Source: an uncultured Muribaculaceae bacterium (GTDB lineage Bacteria > Bacteroidota > Bacteroidia > Bacteroidales > Muribaculaceae). Taken from it: a stretch of DNA of 48,198 nucleotides. Made by a program: the position numbers and the translations under genes. Under the pieces are notes generated by a model. The model worked only from the letters and a program-made list of their open reading frames with translations, was not told the DNA's origin and did no database searches. The stretch covers positions 1-48,198 of the forward strand of contig CAJUQP010000027.1 of assembly GCA_910588245.1 (NCBI GenBank), in the 5' to 3' direction. Below, in pieces: positions 40,382 through 48,198 of the stretch. The number at the start of each line of letters is the position of its first letter. Position 1 is the stretch's first letter.

Positions 40382-41149
40382 TTACTTCCCGCCGGTTTCG
40401 TTTGCTGTCAGGAATGCGTCGAGAGCGCCGGTCATGGACGGATTCTCCTTTGTGGGAGCCTCCACGTCGAGACGGAGCCCGGCGTCTTTCACGGCCTTTG
40501 CCGTGGCGGCTCCGAGAGCTCCAACAGCCACCTCGCGCTCTCCCTCCTTTCCGAAGTCAGGGAAATTCTTAAGCAGCGAGTCTATGCCCGCCGGGCTGAA
40601 GAAGAGGAGCATATCATAATCAAACGGCTCGTCTTCCGTGAAATCGTTGCTCACGGTGCGATACATCACGGCCGGAGTGTAGTCTATCTTCAAGACGTCG
40701 AGAGCCTGCGTGCCCCCTACCTGCACATCGGAGACAGGGAAGAGGAATTTCTCCTTGTGGTTCTTCTGTATTGCCTGCAGGAACTGAGGATCCTCCAGAC
40801 GGCCTGTGAGACCGTATGAGATCTTGCGTTTGCGGTAGACTATGTATTTCTGCAGATAGAGCGCTATCTGCTCGGTGGTGCAGAAATATCTCATGGTGTC
40901 GGGAACGTTGACGCGGCACTCCTCACAGAGACGGAAAAAATGGTCGACGGCTGTGCGCGCCGTGAAAATCACGGCTGTAAAGTCGGCCAGATTAATCTTT
41001 GACTGACGGAATTCTTTCGCTGAAAGACCTTCGACCCTGATGAAAGGCCGGAACACGATCTCCACGTTGTGTTTTTCCGCAATGTCAAAATAAGGCGACT
41101 TATCGGAAGTCGGCTTAGGCTGAGAAACCAATATCTTCTTTATCTTCAT
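40382..41149 (-). CDS. hemD: Uroporphyrinogen-III synthase
   Basis: Closes and inverts ring D of hydroxymethylbilane to uroporphyrinogen III in haem/corrinoid synthesis. The bilobed HemD pattern is present: ILVSQPKP start, IFTARTAVDHFF in lobe one, KFLFPVSDVQVGGTQAL at the crossover, and LLFFSPAGIDSLLKNF and VGALGAATAKAVKDAGL in lobe two. 255 aa. In Bacteroidales this version typically neighbours a DUF4271 gene, as here. No other hem gene is in the window. Sequence divergence makes HemD assignment family-based, but the neighbourhood supports it. Confidence 0.87.
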   Translation of the reverse strand: MKIKKILVSQPKPTSDKSPYFDIAEKHNVEIVFRPFIRVEGLSAKEFRQSKINLADFTAVIFTARTAVDHFFRLCEECRVNVPDTMRYFCTTEQIALYLQKYIVYRKRKISYGLTGRLEDPQFLQAIQKNHKEKFLFPVSDVQVGGTQALDVLKIDYTPAVMYRTVSNDFTEDEPFDYDMLLFFSPAGIDSLLKNFPDFGKEGEREVAVGALGAATAKAVKDAGLRLDVEAPTKENPSMTGALDAFLTANETGGK

Positions 41150-41241
41150 CGTCTTCTCTTTGCGGCACTCTCCACTTTGCCAGACTGGGGATTCTTGCTT
41201 TGCGGCACTACTGATGATAGGTATCAGTCACTGATAATTTC

Positions 41242-42201
41242 CTACAACAGACTGCACAATTGAAGGGCGGCCAAATAGGTAAGAATCAATGGAACTATTT
41301 CCAGACTGCAAAGGTAGTACAAAAAAAGCACCCATGACGAAATTTGAGTGAAAAAAATCCTAAAACCTTTCCAAATGAACACTATTTTCGCCAAAATAAA
41401 GGTTGCGAGGGCTATATAGAGCAGTATTTCCGTCCATTGAGGATAAAAGAGGAGGAGCAGGGAGAGCGGTAGCCAGATAAGGCCAAGAAGCCCTGTGCCC
41501 GCGGCAAACCCCTTGAGCCACATGCGGCCGTGGACACCATCGTAGAACACGGTGCCCACCGTAACGTAGGCCAGCGCCATAATGCACGTATAGGCCACAC
41601 CCACCCCCATGCAGATACCGATAGTGGCCGACGGATAAGCATGCAGCCGGGGGAGATCGGCTCCTCCCGGGAGCGTATAACCGAGAACCGCCCAAAGGAC
41701 AATGCCCCCCGAACAGCTCCACAGAAGATTGAGGAGGACAAGAAAGGAGGTCTCGCTCACGGTCTCGTCGAAGACATTGCCGCGCAGACGCACCTCTACC
41801 ATATTGCGGAGCATCGCCGTGATATATTTACCGTTGTTGCGGAATCTCAGGCCTATGATGCAGAAAAGCAACGCGAGCACGCCGACCACACACGACATGC
41901 CGAGCGAGTCGTCGGCGCGGGGCTGCGCCACAAGTGTCGGAGGAGCGGTCAGACAGATACCGAACCCCTTGGGAGCGGCCGCCACGGTGTCAGCCGCGAC
42001 AGAGTCGGCGGCAACGGAATCGGCATGTGCCACGAAAGGAGGCGCAACCCCCGGTGCCTTCGGCGCCGATGGCACCGGTCTCACGCCCTGTCGCGCAGAG
42101 TCGCCCTTGACTGATGCCGCGCCCTGCACATGCACTACCGAAGCCGGATGACTGTGCGCACTGTCGGCAACCTGATGCGGTATGCTGTCGGTCTGCATCA
42201 T
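41242..42201 (-). CDS. DUF4271 membrane protein
   Basis: 319 residues from the ATG at 42201, which overlaps the epimerase stop as ATGA; ATGs at 42225 and 42198 are alternatives. The first 105 residues are low-complexity and rich in Ala/Asp/Val/Pro (ADSVAADSVAADTVAAAP). The rest is a polytopic membrane domain with about seven hydrophobic segments (VVGVLALLFCIIGLRF, FLVLLNLLWSCSGGIVLWAVL, LLGLIWLPLSLLLLFYPQW). The C-terminal YYLCSLEIVPLILTYLAAL is characteristic of DUF4271. Function unknown. Located between hemD and the epimerase. Confidence 0.85.
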   Translation of the reverse strand: MMQTDSIPHQVADSAHSHPASVVHVQGAASVKGDSARQGVRPVPSAPKAPGVAPPFVAHADSVAADSVAADTVAAAPKGFGICLTAPPTLVAQPRADDSLGMSCVVGVLALLFCIIGLRFRNNGKYITAMLRNMVEVRLRGNVFDETVSETSFLVLLNLLWSCSGGIVLWAVLGYTLPGGADLPRLHAYPSATIGICMGVGVAYTCIMALAYVTVGTVFYDGVHGRMWLKGFAAGTGLLGLIWLPLSLLLLFYPQWTEILLYIALATFILAKIVFIWKGFRIFFTQISSWVLFLYYLCSLEIVPLILTYLAALQLCSLL

Positions 42202-43199
42202 AACCAGCCTTCCTTCCTGTACCATTCCACACTTCGCCGCACACCTTCGGCGAGATCCACCTTCGGATCAAAGCCGAAGCCCTCGCGGGCCTTAGTGATG
42301 TCGACCGACCAGTTGCGCTGGCGCATTATATTGAATTTGTCGCGGTTGAGCGTGGATGGCTTCCCTCTCGCCACGCCTATCTTCTCAGCCACCGTCGAGA
42401 CCGCTTTCACGGCCCAAAGCGGGAGACGCATCCCCACGACATGGCGACGGCCAAGCTCGCGAGCTACGAGAACGCGGAATTCCTTCTGCGAATACACGTG
42501 CGGCTCCGCGACATTGTATGTCTCCCCGACTGGCGATTTCCCGAGGGCATCGAAGACGGCCCTCGCGAGATCCTCCACATATATGAAACTCAACATCTGA
42601 CGCCGGAACCCGACAGAGAAATCGAATCCTTTCTCAATCTCCTTGAACATCAGGTAATAATCCTTGTCGCGCGGCCCGTAGATGCCTGTGGCGCGAAACA
42701 CTATCCAGGGAAGGCCTGACATGGCGAGATGCATCTCCGCCTTGAGCTTCGATGCCCCGTAACGCGTGTCGGGATGTGGCACCATGCTCTCGGTGAAGGG
42801 GGTATAGCCGGTCTCGTCGCCCGGGCCGACAGCCGACAGCGAACTCATATACAGTAACTTGTCAGGCACTTTATCCGCTGTCTGCAAAGCATCGGTGAAG
42901 TCGCGCAGATACTCGTAGTTTATACGGGAGAAATCGGAAAAAGAGAGGCATTTCGTGGCCCCCAGATTGTAGACGATCCAATCCCAGCGCTCTCCGGCAG
43001 GGAGAGCCGCCTCAAGAGAGGGAGCGAGACTTCCGGGATCGTCGAAATCGAGTTCAAGCATCCTTATAGCAGGATCCGACAGATATTTACGCGACGTGGA
43101 TGCCCTCACGCCGGCCCACATCTCGTATCCGCGGCGCAGTCCTTCCGCCACAATAAATCCGCCGGCGAACCCTCCGGCTCCCACCACAAGCACTTTCAT
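42198..43199 (-). CDS. NAD(P)-dependent epimerase/dehydratase (extended SDR)
   Basis: 333-aa extended short-chain dehydrogenase. The start at 43199 gives the standard opening MKVLVVGAGGFAGGF (Rossmann GxxGxxG). The active-site Tyr-Lys pair is in TRYGASKLKAE, preceded by LLYMSSLSAVGPG. The Bacteroidetes-typical tail reads RQRNWSVDITKAREGFGFDP. Substrate not identifiable; sugar nucleotide or hydroxysteroid/flavonol-type substrates are all possible. A promoter-like TATATTTG (43209-43202) lies only 2 bp before this ATG, so a transcript from it would be nearly leaderless. Confidence 0.88.
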   Translation of the reverse strand: MKVLVVGAGGFAGGFIVAEGLRRGYEMWAGVRASTSRKYLSDPAIRMLELDFDDPGSLAPSLEAALPAGERWDWIVYNLGATKCLSFSDFSRINYEYLRDFTDALQTADKVPDKLLYMSSLSAVGPGDETGYTPFTESMVPHPDTRYGASKLKAEMHLAMSGLPWIVFRATGIYGPRDKDYYLMFKEIEKGFDFSVGFRRQMLSFIYVEDLARAVFDALGKSPVGETYNVAEPHVYSQKEFRVLVARELGRRHVVGMRLPLWAVKAVSTVAEKIGVARGKPSTLNRDKFNIMRQRNWSVDITKAREGFGFDPKVDLAEGVRRSVEWYRKEGWL

Positions 43200-43201
43200 C
43201 G

Positions 43202-43231
43202 CAAATATATCTTTTTTTACTGTCAAATCAA
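43202..43231 (-). promoter_or_regulatory. Promoter-like element abutting the epimerase start
   Basis: Minus strand: TTG (43231-43229), 19-nt spacer, TATATTTG (43209-43202), ending 2 bp before the ATG. If used, it gives a leaderless epimerase mRNA. Confidence 0.4.
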
Positions 43232-43252
43232 CGTCTGCCATCCCGACGGCAC

Positions 43253-43909
43253 TCATCGACACGCCACGGCCTCATCAAGCAGAGCGAACTCATATCCCTG
43301 CTCACTGAGCCACCGCAACGCACGCGGAAGGGCCTCCTTCAGGCGTGGCATGCTCTTGACGGAATCATGGAAGACGATCACCGATCCGTCGCGAGTATAT
43401 CTCATCACATTCTCCACCACCCTGTCGGCTGTGACATGGCGGCTGTAGTCGCGCGTCACCAGGTCATACATGATCACCCGGTAATGCTTCTTCAACGCCA
43501 TCATCTGGCGCGGACGGAGCCAGCCGTGGGGCGGACGGAAAAGGGTCGACCCGGTAAGCCGGGCGCCCTCGGCGGCATCGCGCATATAGCGCAGGGTAGT
43601 GGCTGAGGCTCCCTGGATGTGGTGCAGCGTATGGTTGCCAACGGCATGGCCGCGGCGGCGCACCTCCTCCAGCAACTCGGGATGCCGCTCCACATTCTGC
43701 CCTACCATAAAGAATGTTGCCTTCACCCCGAAACGGTCGAGGGTGTCGAGCACCCACGGAGTAGCCTCCGGTATAGGCCCGTCGTCGAAAGTAAGGAACA
43801 CCCTCTTCCGCCCCTTCTCCCGGGAAGGGAGCCTGAACACCGCTCCCGGGAACAACATCCTGAACCATCGCGGCGGACGCTCTATGAATCTTGCGAGACT
43901 TTCCTTCAC
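43253..43909 (-). CDS. Polysaccharide deacetylase (NodB/CE4 family)
   Basis: 218-aa CE4 esterase, removing acetyl groups from a GlcNAc-type polymer or peptidoglycan. All motifs are present: TFDDGP (40-45, catalytic base and metal Asp), HTLHH (H93 and H97 metal ligands), RPPHGW (125-130) and VIVFHDS near residue 195. N-terminal positively charged amphipathic stretch (RPPRWFRMLFPGAVF), no clear signal peptide. It begins 6 bp after the DUF2723 gene, so the two are cotranscribed, which hints at envelope glycan work. Confidence 0.93.
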   Translation of the reverse strand: MKESLARFIERPPRWFRMLFPGAVFRLPSREKGRKRVFLTFDDGPIPEATPWVLDTLDRFGVKATFFMVGQNVERHPELLEEVRRRGHAVGNHTLHHIQGASATTLRYMRDAAEGARLTGSTLFRPPHGWLRPRQMMALKKHYRVIMYDLVTRDYSRHVTADRVVENVMRYTRDGSVIVFHDSVKSMPRLKEALPRALRWLSEQGYEFALLDEAVACR

Positions 43910-43915
43910 TGGCGA

Positions 43916-46900
43916 TCACATCCCCATCTCGGGATGATTGCGTAGATATTCCTCGCTGAGGCGCTTAGAGCGCTCCTTGTCGAGACGGTTATAATTATCG
44001 TATTTTCTGAGCTCATCTTCCGTGCCGCCTACACTGCGGTAATACTCGAGCGCCTTGTAGAGCATGGAGTCGATCAGGCGCTGGTCTTCCTCACGGGCCG
44101 CATACTGGTCGGCCGGGAGAGCCGCGAGTTCGTTGGCGATCTCGCAATATCTGGCTATCTCTCCGGCATATTCCGCTATCTTGTCGGCTGTAGCCGAAGG
44201 AGTGGCCGAGGTATAGTCGCCCGAGGCCTGCGACCCTTTGCCATAGAGGCGTTCATAGTTCTTCTTGAGCTCGTCAAGGCTCATGCCATATGGCTTGAGA
44301 AGAGCCGACACCTTCTTGCGGTCGCCTCCGAACTGCTCGTAAAGTTCCACGTAATGATAATACTGATAAGGTATCAGGCGCGACTCGGTGGAGAGCGAGG
44401 GATTGCCGAAGCTAAGGGCCATCTCGCGGTTGTAGGCGAGATAAGGGGCATAGCGCTCGAGGAGATTCCAGAGTATGGATGTTCCCTTTGCCTCTATCTT
44501 TTTGTCGTCGAGGCGTTCCGGCTGGCCGAGCTCACCATAGATCTGTCCGAGTGTGGCTCCTATGCTGAGGCCATAAAGTCCCGCCTTCTCAGGGAGCTTG
44601 GCGGAGATAAGATCGGCCACTTCTAGAGCTTTCCTGTAGTCCTCCTTCGCCGCTACGGAATCAGAGGCGGTATCGCCCTGATATATGAGCTCGGAAGCCA
44701 CATCGAGCATCGAGGAACGCGTTGTGGTCAGCATCCTGCGCGCCGTCTCGTCGAAATATGGAGCCTTACCCTCTTTCACATCCGCGCCGCCCCAGATATA
44801 TTTCTTGGTCACGACGTCATATGCGCGGTCGGTGCGTGCGGGAAGGCCCTCCTGTATGGTGGGCACGATCTGGTGCGTCATACCCGTGGAGCGCATGTAG
44901 GGAGTCAGGCCGACATGGTAGTCATCACCCACGGTGGTAACCCAATAGATGGGACGCGGCCATCCGTTGGCGGCATTGGTGGCGACAATGTCGAGCATCA
45001 GGATCTCGCCGAGGCTCAGATAGCCCTTGCTACGGTAGGTGGCGGTGTTGCGGAGATCCACCAGGATATTGTCGACTATGTCGGCTGTATCCTTGGCGGC
45101 TACGAGTCCACGCTCCACGACAGCCTTCTTGTCGACAGGGATGCTGACTACGGCGCTTGGCATCGTGGGATAGCCGTTCTTGTCGCGTCCGGCTCCCTCA
45201 TACACCATCCGCAGGCTCGTCAGCAGATCGGCGGGAGCGTTTTCCTGCCCGAGGATCGTGACATCGGTGCGCCCGTAGGCATAATCGGCCGGTGTGGCGG
45301 TGAGTGATATCGGTGCGGCATCATAAGTCTGCTGACGCAGCTGGTTGGCATACCAGTCGGAGTTCAGATAACTCAGATTGACGATCTTCACGTCCGGACG
45401 TACTCCCTCAACCTCCTGGGCATACCAGAGAGGGAAGGTGTCGTTGTCGCCATTACAGAACACTATAGCGTTCGGCTCAAGGCTGTTGAGATAGTTTTTC
45501 GCATAGTCGCGCGCCGCATAACGGCCGGAGCGGTCGTGGTCATCCCATGTCTGGCTCACCATCTGCAGCGGCACCACGAGGCCGATCACCGCAGCCACGC
45601 CGGCGCAATAACGCGACAGCTTGCCAAGGCTCTTCGGCTCATCGGTGATTGAAGAGAGCTGAGTCTCCTCCTCCCCGGAAAGTGTTGCGGCACGACGCTT
45701 CTTGCGCTCAGGATCGACAAGCCAGAGAAGCATGCGCCACAACGCCGCCACTCCCATGCCTATCCAGATGGCGTATGCGTAGAAGGAACCTGCGAATGCA
45801 TAATCTCGCTCGCGAGGCTGGTTGGGGGTCTGGTTCAGGTAGAGCACGATGGCTATGCCTGTCATGAAGAAAAGGAAGAATACCACCCAGAACTGCTCAA
45901 TGCCGCGTTTCCCGGCAAACGACTGCCAGATCAAGCCGAGAAGTCCGAGTATCAGAGGGAGCATGTAGTAGACGTTGTGGCCCGGGTTGTTTTTGCCGAG
46001 ATCGTCCGGAAGAAGGCTCTGGTCGCCAAGACGTGGATTGTCGATGAAAGGTATGCCGGAGATCCAGTTGCCGAGATCGAGCTCGGCCTGCTGGTTGAGC
46101 ATATCATTCTGGCGCCCCGCGAAGTTCCACATGAAATAGCGCAGATACATGTGGTTGAGCTGATAATTGAAGAAATACGCCAGGTTCTGCGAGAACGAAG
46201 GCTTGAACACATACTTCTCAGGATATGCGAAAGCGCCCGTCATCTGATTGTAGGTCGGCTCTCTCTGCAGATCGAGCTCCGGGAATTTCTCACCGGTTGT
46301 CTTGTCGACGGCACTTATGCCCACGAGCTGGTCGGGCATTGTGTCGAGATTGACCCACTGCCTGTACATGTCGCGATGCTGGCGGCTGTAGATGCGGGGG
46401 AAAAGCATGTTCAGCTCCGGATTCATCTTAGCCTCGGGCTTGTAGTCGCGTTTCACGTAATAGTCTCCTCCACGTTGCCCCAGGGAATGGTTGGAGGTCA
46501 TCTCCGACTGCGAAAGGAAACCATATTCCGAATTGGGATCGGCACCCTTGACACCCTTCGAGTAGAGCGCCTTGCCAGGATTGATCACAGGATTGTAGTA
46601 GGGAGTGGAGAGAATAACGGGGGAGCCATCCTCACGATATGACACAGTATCGCGCGAGACTCCTACAAGTTCCTTCTGAGGGGCCGAATAGAGGGTCTCG
46701 CCATATAGGAGGGGATTCTCACCGTATTGCTCGCGATTGAGGTAAGAAGCGAGGTCAAATACATTGTCGGGAGAATTCTGGTTCATGGGAGTGTCGGCAC
46801 TCGACCGGATCAGGATCAAGGCATAGCTCGAATATCCCACGAAAATAACAGCCACACTCCACATGGCTACGGTCATGACCCTTACAGGAAGATTATGGCG

Positions 46901-47896
46901 GAATTTCGTGAACATAAGCACAGCGGCAATGGCAAGAAGCACGAAGCCGATGATGAAGCCGTTGCCAAAGAAAAATATACCGGAGATAGCAAGCGCGAGC
47001 AAGAAAGAGATACGGATCATCAGACCGCTCTTCTGGCGTGAGAGCTCGTAGATGGCCCACACGAACACGGCAGCCGTAAGGAGAGTGTAGAAAAGCGCTC
47101 CGCTGTTGTAGCTCATATGGAAACTGTTTACAAACAGGAGCTCGAACTGCTGTGCGACCTTGATGAAGCCTGGAACAAGGCCATATAGCACAAGTACTAT
47201 GATTGCAAACGACACGATAAGCGTGACAAGAGATTTCACGAGATTCATGTCGCGCCACTTTCTATAGGCGAAGACAAGCACGATGGCCGGTATGCAAAGA
47301 AGGTTGAGCAGGTGCACGGCGACACTCACGCCTATGATGTAGGCGATAAGGATGAGATATCTGTCGGAATGAGGCTCGTCCGCACGGTTTTCCCATTTCA
47401 GGATAAGCCAGAACACCAGGGCAGTGCAGAAGGATGAGAAAGCATAGACCTCACCTTCCACCGCGGAAAACCAGAATGTGTCGCTCCAGCAGTAGGCAAG
47501 GGAGCCCACGAGGCCACTTCCCATGATGGCGACATACTGCTGCAGTGAGAGCTCCTCTTTCTGGCCGTCTTTCACGACAAGACGCCTCACAAGATGAGTG
47601 ATCGTCCAGAAGAGCAAAAGGATCGTCAGGGCACTCAGCAGACCGCTCATGGCGTTGACCATGACGGAAATCGTGGAAGGATCACCGGCGAAATTGGCGA
47701 AAAATCTGGCTGTAAGCATGAATATGGGGTTGCCCGGCGGGTGACCAACCTCAAGCTTGTCGGCCTGGATTATGAACTCTCCGCAGTCCCAGTAAGACGC
47801 GGTAGGCTCAAGCGTGAGCCAGTAAGTGACGAGGGCGATGAGGAATACAAACCAGCCCCCCACATTGTTTATAAGCTGATATTTCTTAGAGAACAT
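43916..47896 (-). CDS. DUF2723 polytopic membrane protein (GT117-like)
   Basis: 1326-aa protein from the ATG at 47896; the longer frame begins at the transcription start itself (about 47954) and adds 19 odd residues. The N-terminal half has about a dozen transmembrane helices with the family signature ASYWDCGEFIIQADKLEVGHPPGNP (acidic pair as in O-mannosyltransferase-like enzymes) near residues 30-55. QTPNQPRERDYAFAGSFYAYAIWIGMG marks the second conserved block. Then a periplasmic domain (FCNGDNDTFPLWYAQEVEGVRPD) and a C-terminal helical region follow. DUF2723 proteins are classed as GT117 and linked to protein O-glycosylation; that role here is inference. Confidence 0.9.
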   Translation of the reverse strand: MFSKKYQLINNVGGWFVFLIALVTYWLTLEPTASYWDCGEFIIQADKLEVGHPPGNPIFMLTARFFANFAGDPSTISVMVNAMSGLLSALTILLLFWTITHLVRRLVVKDGQKEELSLQQYVAIMGSGLVGSLAYCWSDTFWFSAVEGEVYAFSSFCTALVFWLILKWENRADEPHSDRYLILIAYIIGVSVAVHLLNLLCIPAIVLVFAYRKWRDMNLVKSLVTLIVSFAIIVLVLYGLVPGFIKVAQQFELLFVNSFHMSYNSGALFYTLLTAAVFVWAIYELSRQKSGLMIRISFLLALAISGIFFFGNGFIIGFVLLAIAAVLMFTKFRHNLPVRVMTVAMWSVAVIFVGYSSYALILIRSSADTPMNQNSPDNVFDLASYLNREQYGENPLLYGETLYSAPQKELVGVSRDTVSYREDGSPVILSTPYYNPVINPGKALYSKGVKGADPNSEYGFLSQSEMTSNHSLGQRGGDYYVKRDYKPEAKMNPELNMLFPRIYSRQHRDMYRQWVNLDTMPDQLVGISAVDKTTGEKFPELDLQREPTYNQMTGAFAYPEKYVFKPSFSQNLAYFFNYQLNHMYLRYFMWNFAGRQNDMLNQQAELDLGNWISGIPFIDNPRLGDQSLLPDDLGKNNPGHNVYYMLPLILGLLGLIWQSFAGKRGIEQFWVVFFLFFMTGIAIVLYLNQTPNQPRERDYAFAGSFYAYAIWIGMGVAALWRMLLWLVDPERKKRRAATLSGEEETQLSSITDEPKSLGKLSRYCAGVAAVIGLVVPLQMVSQTWDDHDRSGRYAARDYAKNYLNSLEPNAIVFCNGDNDTFPLWYAQEVEGVRPDVKIVNLSYLNSDWYANQLRQQTYDAAPISLTATPADYAYGRTDVTILGQENAPADLLTSLRMVYEGAGRDKNGYPTMPSAVVSIPVDKKAVVERGLVAAKDTADIVDNILVDLRNTATYRSKGYLSLGEILMLDIVATNAANGWPRPIYWVTTVGDDYHVGLTPYMRSTGMTHQIVPTIQEGLPARTDRAYDVVTKKYIWGGADVKEGKAPYFDETARRMLTTTRSSMLDVASELIYQGDTASDSVAAKEDYRKALEVADLISAKLPEKAGLYGLSIGATLGQIYGELGQPERLDDKKIEAKGTSILWNLLERYAPYLAYNREMALSFGNPSLSTESRLIPYQYYHYVELYEQFGGDRKKVSALLKPYGMSLDELKKNYERLYGKGSQASGDYTSATPSATADKIAEYAGEIARYCEIANELAALPADQYAAREEDQRLIDSMLYKALEYYRSVGGTEDELRKYDNYNRLDKERSKRLSEEYLRNHPEMGM

Positions 47897-47960
47897 TCCG
47901 TTTAGATGATCAGAATGATAAAATAAATGTCTGCGATCCTGAAAAAGGCGCAATTAGATG

Positions 47961-47992
47961 CAAAATTAATTATTTTCCACGATATACACAAA
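47961..47992 (-). promoter_or_regulatory. Promoter of the DUF2723 operon
   Basis: Minus strand: TTTG (47992-47989), 20-nt spacer, TAATTTTG (47968-47961), an ideal consensus. Leader about 58 nt to the chosen ATG. It is the only strong promoter seen ahead of the six leftward genes ending at 37363. Confidence 0.85.
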
Positions 47993-48105
47993 ATATATTC
48001 AGTCTTTGACCTTTAGTCGTAAGCTTTTTATCCGGCTAAAAAGTGAGGGAAGCCATAGCGAGTGGAAAAAAACCAAAAGCAAATGACCACACCCCCATCC
48101 AATTT

Positions 48106-48160
48106 AACATCCAACATTCCCCACCACAAATTCAAAATTCAACATTCCCCATTCAAAATT
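48106..48160. repeat. Heptamer array, TTCAAAA/TTCAACA type
   Basis: Heptamers TTCAAAA, TTCAACA and TTCCCCA: the reverse complement of the TTTTGAA/TGTTGAA words of the array at 27020-27290, 20 kb away. Confidence 0.8.
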
Positions 48161-48165
48161 AAAAA

Positions 48166-48195
48166 AGGGCTGGAAGGAAAAATCCTTCCAGCCCT
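48166..48195 (-). terminator. Intrinsic terminator (gene beyond window edge)
   Basis: Perfect 13-bp stem (48166-48178 with 48183-48195), 4-nt loop, T6 when read leftward. It would end a leftward gene lying to the right of this window. Confidence 0.8.
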
Positions 48196-48198
48196 CTA

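Overview
The window is a stretch of a Bacteroidales chromosome. The evidence is the run of Bacteroidales-typical genes (Mfa/FimA-type fimbrial cluster with DUF3575 and DUF3868 partners, LptE-SecG block, nadK-CBS-pdxJ-exbB-exbD-tonB block, DUF2723, DUF4271, DUF5106, succinyl-CoA:acetate-type CoA transferase) and promoters of the Bacteroidetes form TTTG-N19/20-TAnnTTTG. Coding regions look GC-rich, so a gut Muribaculaceae-like member is my best guess; that is inference, not proof.

Layout. 0.1-2 kb: a XerD-like recombinase with an uncertain start, convergent with an Rpn/PD-(D/E)XK transposase-like nuclease. 2.1-7.2 kb: a galactoside operon (secreted GH2 enzyme, galK, galM) closed by a clear terminator. 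7.3-11.2 kb: acyltransferase, sigma-54-type activator, LptE, a small hypothetical protein and SecG, an envelope-biogenesis block. 11.2-12.5 kb: an AAA/DUF4143-type ATPase preceded by three evenly spaced palindromes. 13.2-25.4 kb, all leftward: a type V (Mfa/FimA-like) fimbrial operon in the order DUF3575, DUF3868/OmpA, major fimbrillin, anchor, three accessory or tip lipoproteins. 25.4-25.65 kb: the segment upstream of that operon, a textbook promoter between 19-bp identical inverted repeats, reading AWAY from the fimbriae. This is very probably a phase-variable invertible promoter captured in the OFF orientation. 26.1-31.1 kb: nadK and a CBS protein (leftward), then pdxJ-exbB-exbD-tonB (rightward). 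31.4-32.8 kb: a second ATPase gene, frameshifted at a G6 tract and flanked by near-identical palindromes. 32.9-37.4 kb: miaB, and divergently a CoA transferase, a DUF5106 thioredoxin-like lipoprotein and a coiled-coil protein. 37.4-47.9 kb, leftward: a probable six-gene unit of DUF2723 membrane protein, polysaccharide deacetylase, NAD-dependent epimerase, DUF4271 protein, HemD and a PEP-synthase-like protein with receiver-like N-terminal domains.

A second theme is the intergenic DNA. At least ten gaps hold low-complexity arrays of quite different sequence (built on words such as TGCATAA, TTTTGAA, GACTCTT, AACTTTA, AACYGAA and TTAGCAA), but all have the same 7-nt period, and several face each other as inverted arrays. 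They occur inside operons (exbB/exbD, GH2/galK), run into a stop codon (the DUF3868 gene) and occupy the expected xerD start region. A third theme is palindromes tied to the two ATPase genes.
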